A DNA stretch of 42,674 nucleotides from an uncultured Clostridium sp. Its GTDB lineage: Bacteria > Bacillota > Clostridia > TANB77 > CAG-508. Location of the stretch: positions 1 to 42,674 of the forward strand of contig CATZPY010000012.1 in the NCBI GenBank assembly GCA_958422985.1, read 5' to 3'. Below are positions 15,711-24,060 of the stretch, piece by piece (the stretch's first letter is position 1; every line of letters begins with the position of its first letter). The position numbers and the translations under genes were made by a program. Under the pieces are notes generated by a model. It ran no database searches, had not been told where the DNA came from, and saw only the letters and a program-made list of their open reading frames with translations.

Positions 15711-17090
15711 ATGGAAATATACTTTTACAATACACTAACACATTCAAAAGAAAAATTTAGTCCTATAAATAAAGAAGAAGTAAGAATATACTCTTGTGGT
15801 CCAACAGTATATAAAGATGCAACGATTGGAAACATGAGAACAAATATTTTTCAAGATACTTTAAGAAGAACTCTAGAATATAATGGTTTTAAAGTAAAGC
15901 AAGCTATGAATATAACAGATGTTGGGCATTTAGTATCAGATGGTGATGAAGGCGAAGACAAAATGATAAAATCTGCAAGACAAGAAGGAAAAGAACCATT
16001 AGAAATTGCAAATTACTATACAAAATTATTTTTTAAAGATTTAGAAAATTTAAATATAGAAATTCCAGAAATAATTTGTAGAGCAACAGACAATATAGAA
16101 GATATGTTAAAAGCTGTAGAAGATTTAGTAAAAAGAGGATATGCTTATGAAACTTCAAGTGCAATATATTTTGATATATCTAAATTAGATAAATATCCAA
16201 TACTTTCAAATTTAGATATTGAAAACCAAAAAGCTGGAGCAAGAGTTGAAGTAGATAAAGAAAAAAGAAATCCACATGATTTTGCTGTATGGATAAAAGC
16301 ACCGGAAAATCATTTAATGAAATGGAATAGTCCTTGGGGACCAAGTTATCCTGGATGGCATATAGAATGTTCTGTTATGAGTAAAAAATATTTAGGAGAG
16401 GTTTTTGACATACATACAGGAGGAATTGATTTAATACCAACTCATCATGAAAATGAAATAGCACAAAGTAAGGGAATGTGTGGTAAAATACCAGCTAATT
16501 ATTGGATGCATGGAGAATTTTTACTAATAAATGGTGGAAAAATGTCAAAAAGTTTAGGAAATGTATATTTATTACAAGACATAATAGACAAAGGATATGA
16601 ACCACTAGTATATAAATTGTTTTGCTATTCAATACAATATAGAAAAAAATTAAATTTTACATGGGAAGGCATGGATTCTGCTAAAATTTCACTAGATAGA
16701 TTAAGAGATGCATACCAAAAACATTTAAATGGAACAGATGAAATAGATGAAAGCATATTAGAACAATACAAAAATAATTTTAATGAAGCAATAAATGATG
16801 ATTTAAATATGCCAGTAGCAATGAGTGTTGTATGGGAAGTAGCCAAGAGACCAGAAAAGTCTAAAAAAGTATCACAACTATTAAAAGATTTTGATAGAGT
16901 ATTAGGATTAAAAATAGATGAATATAAAAAACAAGATATTCCTAATGAAATTAAAGAATTACTAAAACAAAGAGAAGAAGCAAGAAAAAATAAAGATTGG
17001 TCTGAATCTGACAAAATAAGAGATATAATAAAAGAAAAAGGATATATTGTGAAGGATTCTAAAGAAGGGCAAACAATTGAAAAAGCATAA
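15711..17090 (+). CDS. cysS: Cysteinyl-tRNA synthetase
   Basis: Class I synthetase charging tRNA-Cys. SCGPTVYKDATIGN holds the zinc ligand Cys29 and the HIGH equivalent TIGN (38-41). WHIECSVMS and HHENEIAQS supply further zinc ligands, and KMSKS is at 277-281. The 459-residue length is normal. The ATG at 15711 was chosen because GGAGG (15701-15705) precedes it; an in-frame ATG at 15699 overlaps that site. The gap to the previous gene is only about 75 bases and includes the terminator, so there is no room for a T-box leader. In many Bacillota cysS follows cysE and precedes mrnC; here rpsB comes next. Confidence 0.97.
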   Translation: MEIYFYNTLTHSKEKFSPINKEEVRIYSCGPTVYKDATIGNMRTNIFQDTLRRTLEYNGFKVKQAMNITDVGHLVSDGDEGEDKMIKSARQEGKEPLEIANYYTKLFFKDLENLNIEIPEIICRATDNIEDMLKAVEDLVKRGYAYETSSAIYFDISKLDKYPILSNLDIENQKAGARVEVDKEKRNPHDFAVWIKAPENHLMKWNSPWGPSYPGWHIECSVMSKKYLGEVFDIHTGGIDLIPTHHENEIAQSKGMCGKIPANYWMHGEFLLINGGKMSKSLGNVYLLQDIIDKGYEPLVYKLFCYSIQYRKKLNFTWEGMDSAKISLDRLRDAYQKHLNGTDEIDESILEQYKNNFNEAINDDLNMPVAMSVVWEVAKRPEKSKKVSQLLKDFDRVLGLKIDEYKKQDIPNEIKELLKQREEARKNKDWSESDKIRDIIKEKGYIVKDSKEGQTIEKA

Positions 17091-17108
17091 TAAAATGCAC
17101 TAAAATAC

Positions 17109-17138
17109 TTGCAAAATGTATAATTAGTATGATATAAT
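17109..17138 (+). promoter_or_regulatory. Promoter of rpsB-tsf
   Basis: TTGCAA (17109-17114), 18 bases, consensus TATAAT (17133-17138). It gives a leader of about 110 bases. Confidence 0.75.
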
Positions 17139-17164
17139 AATACTTGTTGAAAAAACACATAAAG

Positions 17165-17235
17165 CTAATTTTTGGGGAGTGCTTTATTTTAAATAGTAAA
17201 GTTTCCAAAAATGTTGATACTTTATGGAAGATTAA
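17165..17235 (+). promoter_or_regulatory. Structured leader of rpsB
   Basis: TTTTTGG and CCAAAAA (near 17171-17215) enclose a second stem CTTTATT/AGTAAAG. A competing pairing TTTCCA / TGGAA just downstream could exclude the first. This layout suits autoregulation by S2, known for rpsB in other bacteria, but no named RNA family is matched here. Confidence 0.35.
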
Positions 17236-17256
17236 AAACTAAGAGGAGGAATTAAA

Positions 17257-18030
17257 ATGGCAGTAGTTGCAATGAAACAATTACTAGAAGCAGGTGTTCA
17301 TTTCGGACATCAAACAAGAAGATGGGATCCAAGAATGGCTGAATATATTTTCCAAGCTAGAAATGGTATTCACATCATCGATTTACAAAAAACATCAAAA
17401 AAATTAGATGAAGCATATAGCTTTGTTAAAGAACAAGCAGAAGAAGGAAAAACAATTCTTTTTGTAGGAACAAAAAAACAAGCTCAAGAATGTGTTAAAG
17501 AAGCTGCAGAAAGATGTGGAATGTACTACATCGACCAAAGATGGTTAGGTGGAATGTTAACAAACTTCAAAACTATCAGAACAAGAGTAGAAAGATTAAA
17601 AGAATTAGAAAGAATGCAAGAAGATGGAACTTTTGAAGTTTTACCAAAAAAAGAAGTAATTGTTCTTAAAAAAGAAATGGAAAAATTAGAAAAGAACTTA
17701 GGTGGAATAAAAGAAATGGAACAACTTCCAGGAGTTTTATTCGTAGTAGATCCTAAAAAAGAAAGAACAGCTATATTAGAAGCTAAAAAATTAAATATAC
17801 CAGTTGTAGGTTTAGTAGATACTAACTGCAATCCAGAAGATGTAGATTATGCAATACCTGGAAACGATGATGCAATAAGAGCTGTAAAATTAATAGCAGA
17901 TGTAGTTGCAAACGCAGTTATAGAAGGAAACCAAGGAGAAACTTTCGAAACATCAGCTGAAGAAGAACAAGTAGCTGAAAACACAGAAAAAAGTATGGAA
18001 GAAATTGCTGAAGAAGCAGTAGAAGAATAA
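17257..18030 (+). CDS. rpsB: 30S ribosomal protein S2
   Basis: Small-subunit protein at the head-body junction. The start MAVVAMKQLLEAGVHFGHQTRRWDPRM is diagnostic, followed by FVGTKKQAQECVKEAAERCGMYYIDQRWLGGMLTNFKTI and VDTNCNPEDVDYAIPGNDDAIRA. 257 residues with a Glu-rich C-terminal tail. AGAGGAGG precedes the ATG. It is paired with tsf, the common arrangement in bacteria. Confidence 0.98.
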   Translation: MAVVAMKQLLEAGVHFGHQTRRWDPRMAEYIFQARNGIHIIDLQKTSKKLDEAYSFVKEQAEEGKTILFVGTKKQAQECVKEAAERCGMYYIDQRWLGGMLTNFKTIRTRVERLKELERMQEDGTFEVLPKKEVIVLKKEMEKLEKNLGGIKEMEQLPGVLFVVDPKKERTAILEAKKLNIPVVGLVDTNCNPEDVDYAIPGNDDAIRAVKLIADVVANAVIEGNQGETFETSAEEEQVAENTEKSMEEIAEEAVEE

Positions 18031-18040
18031 TAAAAAAAGA

Positions 18041-18107
18041 AAGTGAGAAATTATAAAATATTAATTAAATCTAAGAAATTGATGTTTTAAGTTCTCACTT
18101 ATTTTTA
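18041..18107 (+). terminator. Hairpin between rpsB and tsf
   Basis: AAGTGAGAA (18041-18049) and TTCTCACTT (18092-18100) form a perfect 9-base-pair stem around a 42-base loop, followed by ATTTTTAT. It may act as a partial terminator that lowers tsf transcription relative to rpsB. Confidence 0.55.
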
Positions 18108-18138
18108 TAAAAGGTTTATAATAGAAGGAGGAATAAAA

Positions 18139-19017
18139 ATGATTACAGCTGCTCAAGTTAAAGAGTTAAGAGAAAAAACAGGTGCAGGAATGATGGACTG
18201 TAAAAAAGTTTTAACAGAAACAGATGGAGATATGGAAAAAGCTATAGAGCTATTACGTGAAAGAGGAATAGCAAAAGCTGCAAAAAAATCAGGAAGAATT
18301 GCAGCAGAAGGTGTAGTAGAATGTTATGTTTCAGAAGATGGAAAAGTTGGAGCTATAGTAGAAGTTAATGCAGAAACAGACTTCGTAGGAAAAAACCAAG
18401 AATTTAGAGATTTTGTTATGGATGTAGCAAAACAAGTTGTAGAAAAAAATCCAACAACTGTAGAAGAATTATTAGAACAAGATTCAATAACAGAATCAGG
18501 AAAGACAGTTCAAGAAGTTTTAACAAATAAAATTGCAACAATTGGAGAAAACATGAACATTCGTAGATTCGAAAGATTTGAATCAACAGGGCTAATAGAA
18601 AAATATATTCATGGTGATGGTAAAATAGCAGTTTTAGTTGAATTAATTAACGGAAATGCTGAACTTGCAAAAGATATATGTATGCAAATTGCAGCAGCAA
18701 GACCAGAATTTGTTAAAGATTCAGATGTACCAGAAGAAAGAGTTCAAAAAGAAATGGAAATCTTAAAAGTACAAGCTATGAACGAAGGAAAACCAGAGGC
18801 TATAGCTGAAAAAATGGTACAAGGAAGATTAAAGAAATTCTATGCAGAAATATGCTTAGTTGACCAAGATTTTGTTAAAAATCCTGACAAGAAAATTGCA
18901 GATATATTAAAAGAAGCTAATGCAGATGTAGCAAGATTTGCAAGATTCGAAAAAGGTGAAGGAATAGAAAAGAAAGAAGAAAACTTTGCAGAAGAAGTTG
19001 CAAAACAATTACAATAA
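18139..19017 (+). CDS. tsf: Elongation factor Ts
   Basis: Nucleotide exchange factor for EF-Tu. The N-terminal UBA-like domain LREKTGAGMMDCKKVLTETDGDMEKAIELLRERG and the motif VNAETDFVGKNQEFRDF are diagnostic. The 292-residue length is normal. AGAAGGAGG lies before the ATG. It is downstream of rpsB, with the intervening hairpin likely setting the ratio, and a strong terminator follows. Confidence 0.98.
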   Translation: MITAAQVKELREKTGAGMMDCKKVLTETDGDMEKAIELLRERGIAKAAKKSGRIAAEGVVECYVSEDGKVGAIVEVNAETDFVGKNQEFRDFVMDVAKQVVEKNPTTVEELLEQDSITESGKTVQEVLTNKIATIGENMNIRRFERFESTGLIEKYIHGDGKIAVLVELINGNAELAKDICMQIAAARPEFVKDSDVPEERVQKEMEILKVQAMNEGKPEAIAEKMVQGRLKKFYAEICLVDQDFVKNPDKKIADILKEANADVARFARFEKGEGIEKKEENFAEEVAKQLQ

Positions 19018-19024
19018 ATATAGT

Positions 19025-19054
19025 AAAAAGGGGGCTAAATATAGCCTCTTTTTG
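19025..19054 (+). terminator. Terminator of rpsB-tsf
   Basis: AAAAAGGGGGCTA pairs with TAGCCTCTTTTT around a very short loop and ends in a T run. Confidence 0.9.
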
Positions 19055-19221
19055 CATATTAGAAAGAACAACAATTTATTATTTACAAGATTAGTAATAA
19101 AATGAGGAAGAAATATATTTAATATATTACGATTTTATAAATATATTATTAAAAAAATAAAAAACTATATACTATAAATATATTTTTGTAGTATAATAGT
19201 AAAGAATTTTAGGAGGAAAAA

Positions 19222-20415
19222 ATGAAAGAAAAAGATTATTCGAAAAGTATATTTATAAAAAGTATTATATTGACTATATTATTAACAACGGTTATAGTAT
19301 CAATGATTACAATTATAATAATGAATAATGATGAACAAACATCATTGTTAAATAGAATTGACGGTAAATTAGCAAGTATAGAACAAATAGTGGATAAAGA
19401 TTATTTAGGAGAAATAGATGAAAACAAAATATTTGACGAAACAATAAAAGGATATGTAGAAGGTTTAAACGATGAATATTCACAATACTTTACCAAAGAA
19501 GAATTAGAAAAATATAAAACAGATAATATAGAAGGTCAATTTGTTGGGATAGGAGTATATATAATTCAAGACACAGAAAAAAATGCAATAAGAGTATTAG
19601 CACCAATAAAAGGATCTCCAGCAGAAAAGGCAGGAATATTAGCAGGTGACTATATAGTAAAAGTAGATGATCAAGCATATACAGGAGAACAAATAACAGA
19701 AGCTACTAACAAAATGAAAGGAAAAGAAGGAACAAAAGTAAAAATACAAATAGTAAGAGATGAAAAGACTGTAGACTTCGAAGTAGAAAGAGCAAATGTA
19801 CGTGTTAATCCTGTAGAAGCAGATATCTATGAGGAAAATATAGGATATTTAAAAATTTCTAGTTTTGATCAAGGATCTGGCTCAGAAGTTACTAAAAAAA
19901 TAGAAGAATTAAAAGAAAAAAATATTAAATCTTTAATAATAGACTTAAGAAACAATGGTGGTGGAATTGTAGATGAGGCTATAGAAATAGCAGATTTATT
20001 TACTAACAAAGATAGTACATTATTAATAACAAAAGATAAACATGGTAACGAAAGTATTTCAAAAGCAAAAAAAGATAAAGTAATTGAAGTACCTATAATA
20101 GTTTTAACGAATGAAAATACAGCAAGTGCTTCAGAAATATTAGCAGGAGCATTAAAAGATAATAATGTCGCTAAAATTGTAGGAACAACAACATTTGGAA
20201 AAGGTGTAATTCAAGAATTACTAACAATGAAAGATGGCACTGGACTAAAACTTACAACGAATGAATACTATACTCCAAATAGAAATAAAATAAATAAAGT
20301 TGGAATAGAACCAGATGAAAAGATAGAATTACCAGAAGAATACAAAAATATTCTTTCAATACCAAAAGAGGTAGATACTCAACTGAATAAAGCAATAGAA
20401 CTACTAAAAAGATAA
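19222..20415 (+). CDS. C-terminal processing protease, S41 family (CtpA-like)
   Basis: Membrane-anchored serine protease acting outside the membrane on envelope proteins. A hydrophobic anchor (about 12-36) is followed by an N-terminal helical region, a PDZ domain (about 100-185; IKGSPAEKAGILAGDYIVKVD) and the S41 catalytic domain. IIDLRNNGGG is typical. TASASEILAG carries Ser302 and TFGKGVIQ carries Lys327; the spacing of 25 matches the catalytic Ser-Lys pair of the family. There is no C-terminal peptidoglycan-binding domain. AGGAGG precedes the ATG, and TATAAT at 19192-19197 is a likely -10 without a clear -35. It is followed 12 bases later by an LCP gene, suggesting a shared envelope role. 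Confidence 0.93.
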   Translation: MKEKDYSKSIFIKSIILTILLTTVIVSMITIIIMNNDEQTSLLNRIDGKLASIEQIVDKDYLGEIDENKIFDETIKGYVEGLNDEYSQYFTKEELEKYKTDNIEGQFVGIGVYIIQDTEKNAIRVLAPIKGSPAEKAGILAGDYIVKVDDQAYTGEQITEATNKMKGKEGTKVKIQIVRDEKTVDFEVERANVRVNPVEADIYEENIGYLKISSFDQGSGSEVTKKIEELKEKNIKSLIIDLRNNGGGIVDEAIEIADLFTNKDSTLLITKDKHGNESISKAKKDKVIEVPIIVLTNENTASASEILAGALKDNNVAKIVGTTTFGKGVIQELLTMKDGTGLKLTTNEYYTPNRNKINKVGIEPDEKIELPEEYKNILSIPKEVDTQLNKAIELLKR

Positions 20416-20427
20416 AGGAGATAAGAA

Positions 20428-21774
20428 ATGAAACACGCAAAGCCAAAGAAGCAAATTACAAAACAAAGAAAACAAATTTATATAATAATAGCTATAATAA
20501 CTATAATATTATTAAGTATAACAGGGGTGTTAGGAGTAAAAATAGCTAAAAATGGATTATCATTAAAAGGAATGTTAATGACAAGTATAGGGCAAGACGA
20601 AAAGGATATACAAAACTTAGAACCATTTTATTGCTTAGTAATGGGAGTAAGTGAAGATATAGAGGCTAAACTAACAGATACTATAATGCTTTGTGCATAT
20701 TATCCTAACGAACAACAAGTTTCTATGCTTTCAATACCAAGAGATACTTTTGTAGGGAATAGTAGAACAAGAGCAGATTCATATGATAAGATTAATGCAC
20801 TATATCAAAAATCACCAGAAAAAACTCTTGAAGCAGTAAGAAACTTAACTGGTATAGATGTTAGAAACTATGTAGTTATAAGCAATAATGCGTTAAGAGA
20901 TGTTGTAGATGCAATAGATGGAGTTTATTTTGATGTACCAATAAATATGAATTATGATGATGCAGGTCAAAAACTTCATATCCACTTAAAAAAAGGATAC
21001 CAACTATTAGATGGTGATAAAGCAGAACAATTAGTGCGTTTTAGACATAATAATGATAAAACAACATATCCAGAAGAATATGGAACAGAAGATATAGGAA
21101 GAATGAGAACACAAAGAGAATTCTTGAAAGCTGCAGCTAAGCAAATATTATCTGGCGATAATATTTTAAAAATAGATGATATTATGAAAGTTGTTTTTGA
21201 AAATGTAGAAACTAATGTAAAGATGGAAGATATAATAAAATATATTCCGTCAGCAACAGAATTTAACCCAGAGAATATAAAGTCAGAAATGCTACCAGGA
21301 AAGCCAGACTTTATTGCACCATTATCTTTTTATGTAAGTGACGAAGAAGAATCTAATAAAGTAATATCTAATTTATTTGGAATATCAGAAGAACAAATAA
21401 AATTAAACAGAGAAAAATTTGAAAAAGAAAGTGGAAAAAAGATACCTACAACTACAAAGCCAAATAATAATAAAACAAAAAATACAAACACAACAGCAAA
21501 AGATTCTAAAAAGAAGACTACAAATACATCAAGCAAAAATTCTAACTCAAGTAAACCTTCTTCAAATACTAATACATCTAATAAACCAAATGAAGGTGAT
21601 GTAGCAGGAGGAGCAAATTCAGGAAATATAGGAAATGGAATAAATCAAAAACCAGGAACAGGTGGAGAAGCAGAAACTAAACCAGATGACAATACAAACT
21701 CTGGAAGTACAGGAGAGTCTGGAACAGGATCAAATTCAGAAAATCAAAATAATAATTCAAACACAGTAAAATAA
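20428..21774 (+). CDS. LytR-CpsA-Psr (LCP) family cell-wall glycopolymer transferase
   Basis: LCP enzymes attach teichoic acids or other polymers from lipid carriers to peptidoglycan outside the cell. A basic N terminus and a membrane helix (about 17-38) precede the LCP domain, with TDTIMLCAYYP, SIPRDTFV, KINALY, IDGVYFDVP, GYQLLDGDKAEQLVRFRHNN and DIGRMRTQREFL, all characteristic. The last 110 residues are a Thr/Ser/Asn/Lys then Gly/Asn-rich tail that probably spans the wall. AAAGGAG lies before the ATG. It is cotranscribed with the CtpA-like gene. The polymer it transfers cannot be named from this window. Confidence 0.93.
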   Translation: MKHAKPKKQITKQRKQIYIIIAIITIILLSITGVLGVKIAKNGLSLKGMLMTSIGQDEKDIQNLEPFYCLVMGVSEDIEAKLTDTIMLCAYYPNEQQVSMLSIPRDTFVGNSRTRADSYDKINALYQKSPEKTLEAVRNLTGIDVRNYVVISNNALRDVVDAIDGVYFDVPINMNYDDAGQKLHIHLKKGYQLLDGDKAEQLVRFRHNNDKTTYPEEYGTEDIGRMRTQREFLKAAAKQILSGDNILKIDDIMKVVFENVETNVKMEDIIKYIPSATEFNPENIKSEMLPGKPDFIAPLSFYVSDEEESNKVISNLFGISEEQIKLNREKFEKESGKKIPTTTKPNNNKTKNTNTTAKDSKKKTTNTSSKNSNSSKPSSNTNTSNKPNEGDVAGGANSGNIGNGINQKPGTGGEAETKPDDNTNSGSTGESGTGSNSENQNNNSNTVK

Positions 21775-21805
21775 AAAGAAGGCTTTTTAAGCCTTCTTTT
21801 AGCAT
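21774..21805. terminator. Bidirectional terminator between the LCP gene and the 637-residue orphan
   Basis: AAAAGAAGGCTT / AAGCCTTCTTTT form a near-perfect stem with A and T runs on both sides. Confidence 0.85.
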
Positions 21806-21868
21806 AAAAAATTAATTTATTATATTCTTAATATGTTTAAAACTTCTGTGTATGATTTTGAATAAGTA

Positions 21869-23782
21869 TTAGTCATCTTTTAATACACCTTCTATTTCTT
21901 GTTCATTAGATTTGAACTTTTCTGCATTATCTGCTTTTTGCACTTCTTCTATACCAATACCGTTATTAAGAGCGTTAATTACAATAGATTTTATTGAAAT
22001 ATGTGATAATCCCAATGCTTTTTCAATTAATTCATTATATTTTCCAGTACCATTTTGATTATATATTGATTCACTTTCGTATACTTCAGTAATGCCACCT
22101 TCTTTTAAAGGTGATGCAAATGTTTTTCCATCTTCTTCAAAAACAATAAATTTTCTTTTCTTATTAAGTATATCACTTTTTATTTTTTCTTGTTCTGCTT
22201 TATTCATTTTTTGGTATTTAATTTTAGAATACCATGTAAAAGCATCGAAAGCTTCAAAATATTCTTCATCATATTCATCGGTAGCTTTATAACGAGATAT
22301 TATTTCTCCTTTAGATTGAGATGGTAAGTTATTTTCAAGTTCAGAAGCCATCTCGTTTATAACTATATTTTCTATATTTCCTTTAACCATAGAATAAACT
22401 TCTCCTTTGTTACTTATTTCTAACAAAGGATTTCCTACAACAGTTTGCTTACCGTTTACCAAAGAAATTATTACAAGTTGAGTAGGCATTTCTATCATTA
22501 ATATTTCTTCAGGTGATGTATTTTCTTTTTTTATTAAGTTAATTTTTTTATCTAAATTGGTTAGCCTTGTTTTAAATTGTTTAGATTTACTTGAAAAATT
22601 GGCATCTATAGATTCGATAGATTTAGAATGTTTTTCTAAACTACTTTTTTGTCTCCTTGACATAATTTCAAAAGGAGATGTGAATTCAGCTATTGCAAAT
22701 TTTTCGGGTTCTAAAATACCATTTTTTATAGAATAACCATCAGAAAATCCTTCATGATAATAGTTTTTTATTGCGGAAGAAGACATTCTATATGCTAGTA
22801 CTTCATCTGTAAAAAGGTCTATATATTCTTTACTTTCTGGATATAAATTTGCAATTTTTTTAAAAGCATTTTCATATATTTCAATTTCTTGATTAGGATT
22901 TTCTTTTAGTAAAGCAATTTCATTTTGAAAAATTTTATCTAAAAACGTATTTTTAATCTGTTTGCTAAATGAATTAAAATCATTTACAACCAGTGATTTT
23001 ATATTACTAGTATAATTATTTGGTGTTTCATCTTTCTTAAAAAAGGCAATACAAGATTTAGAATTACAATAAAAGTCTATTATTTTCATACCAGCTTTTA
23101 ACATTTCTTCTTGTTTTATTTCATCAATTATTCCACTATCATACTGAAATTGTAAATTTTCTTTTAAACTCCTACTAAAAGTATCATGCAAACTTTCTCC
23201 TTCGATACTATCTTTAAGTCCACCAATTGAATGAATTAATCTTTCAGGGACTCCCATTTTAGCATAAGACAAAGAGGCAGCAGAAAGCTCACAATAATTT
23301 AATTCACCTGTTTTAAAAGGAGTGCGAAAACATTCAGATAAAATGTTAAATTCTTCTCTAAATAACTCTCTTGATATATTTAATCCATTAGTAGAAACTT
23401 CATCATATAAAGCTCCTGGAAAACAATGAGTATAAAATTGATTATTGTTATTTCTTTTATCAACATATTCTAAAATTTTTATTTTATCTGCTAAAGTTAA
23501 AGTGGAATTCATATTTAGTGTAGATGCCACAGTCTTATAAATTTTTGGCATTAAATGATTTTTAAAAAAAGTTTCTTTATCGGAACTATTTTCTACATAT
23601 TCTTTTATTATAGCTTCTGCACTTTCTAAAGTGCTATCACCAGTAGAAATATAAAATTTAGCAAGAATATTTGCTAAATCTTCATATCTACTAATGCTAG
23701 CATATGCATTTTTAAATATTTCTGAATTAAATATTTTACTCATATAAATTGACATTTCTTCATTTGTTAATATTTCTTCCAT
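21869..23782 (-). CDS. Large orphan protein, 637 residues, possible ART-like region
   Basis: I recognise no named family. There is no signal peptide or membrane helix, so it is probably cytoplasmic. Residues 1-115 are helical and acidic. Residues 117-134 read YTHCFPGALYDEVSTNGL, faintly resembling the H-x-G...I...GL start of ADP-ribosyltransferase folds, followed by a Tyr/Ser segment (ELSAASLSYAKMGVPERLI). Residues 380-430 are a Lys/Ser/Glu-rich likely coiled coil. The rest is mixed alpha/beta with a charged C terminus (EQEIEGVLKDD). AAAGGA lies before the ATG. It is transcribed alone, downstream of tRNA-Thr on the same strand, and converges with the LCP gene. Toxin, effector or structural roles are all open; the ART resemblance is speculation. 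Confidence 0.75.
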   Translation of the reverse strand: MEEILTNEEMSIYMSKIFNSEIFKNAYASISRYEDLANILAKFYISTGDSTLESAEAIIKEYVENSSDKETFFKNHLMPKIYKTVASTLNMNSTLTLADKIKILEYVDKRNNNNQFYTHCFPGALYDEVSTNGLNISRELFREEFNILSECFRTPFKTGELNYCELSAASLSYAKMGVPERLIHSIGGLKDSIEGESLHDTFSRSLKENLQFQYDSGIIDEIKQEEMLKAGMKIIDFYCNSKSCIAFFKKDETPNNYTSNIKSLVVNDFNSFSKQIKNTFLDKIFQNEIALLKENPNQEIEIYENAFKKIANLYPESKEYIDLFTDEVLAYRMSSSAIKNYYHEGFSDGYSIKNGILEPEKFAIAEFTSPFEIMSRRQKSSLEKHSKSIESIDANFSSKSKQFKTRLTNLDKKINLIKKENTSPEEILMIEMPTQLVIISLVNGKQTVVGNPLLEISNKGEVYSMVKGNIENIVINEMASELENNLPSQSKGEIISRYKATDEYDEEYFEAFDAFTWYSKIKYQKMNKAEQEKIKSDILNKKRKFIVFEEDGKTFASPLKEGGITEVYESESIYNQNGTGKYNELIEKALGLSHISIKSIVINALNNGIGIEEVQKADNAEKFKSNEQEIEGVLKDD

Positions 23783-23850
23783 TAATTATAAGTCCTTTCT
23801 TTATTTGGTTAATTATAAGTTGATAATTAAATAATAGATAAAAATAAATT

Positions 23851-23926
23851 TGGTGCCATTGGGCAGAATCGAACTGCCGACCTTTGGGTTACGAATCCAC
23901 TGCTCTACCAACTAAGCTACAACGGC
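23851..23926 (-). tRNA. tRNA-Thr, anticodon CGU
   Basis: Full cloverleaf on the minus strand: acceptor GCCGTTG / CAATGGC, D arm GCTTAGTTGGTAGAGC, anticodon loop TTCGTAA (CGT, reading ACG), T arm GGCAG-TTCGATT-CTGCC, discriminator A, encoded CCA. The anticodon stem is imperfect: 27-43 is G-A, as in the E. coli counterpart, and 31-39 is A-C next to the loop, which is unusual. Confidence 0.93.
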
Positions 23927-24017
23927 ATATTATTATAACTAACAAATGTATTTTATACTCAAAAAATAACAAAAGCAATAGTTTTTTATTGATTTTATGG
24001 AAATTTTATAAATATTA

Positions 24018-24026
24018 TGTTACAAT
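24018..24026 (+). promoter_or_regulatory. Extended -10 promoter of ftsY
   Basis: TGTTACAAT (TG, one base, TACAAT), about 35 bases before the ftsY ATG. No clear -35 is visible, as is usual for extended -10 promoters. Confidence 0.45.
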
Positions 24027-24060
24027 ACTAGGGACTATAAAAATAAAAAGAGGAAAAGAT

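Noticed and set aside
16625..17158. 177-codon minus-strand frame over the end of cysS
   Set aside because: Antisense to the anticodon-binding part of CysS, overlapping the rpsB promoter, with no ribosome site.
21440..21774. Tandem repeat or CRISPR-like structure in the end of the LCP gene
   Set aside because: Only low-complexity Thr/Ser/Asn/Gly codons; no exact repeat unit or spacing.
23884..24060. N-terminal extension of ftsY
   Set aside because: It would begin inside the tRNA-Thr gene and upstream of the likely promoter; MGFFSKLK at 24061 is the family-typical start.
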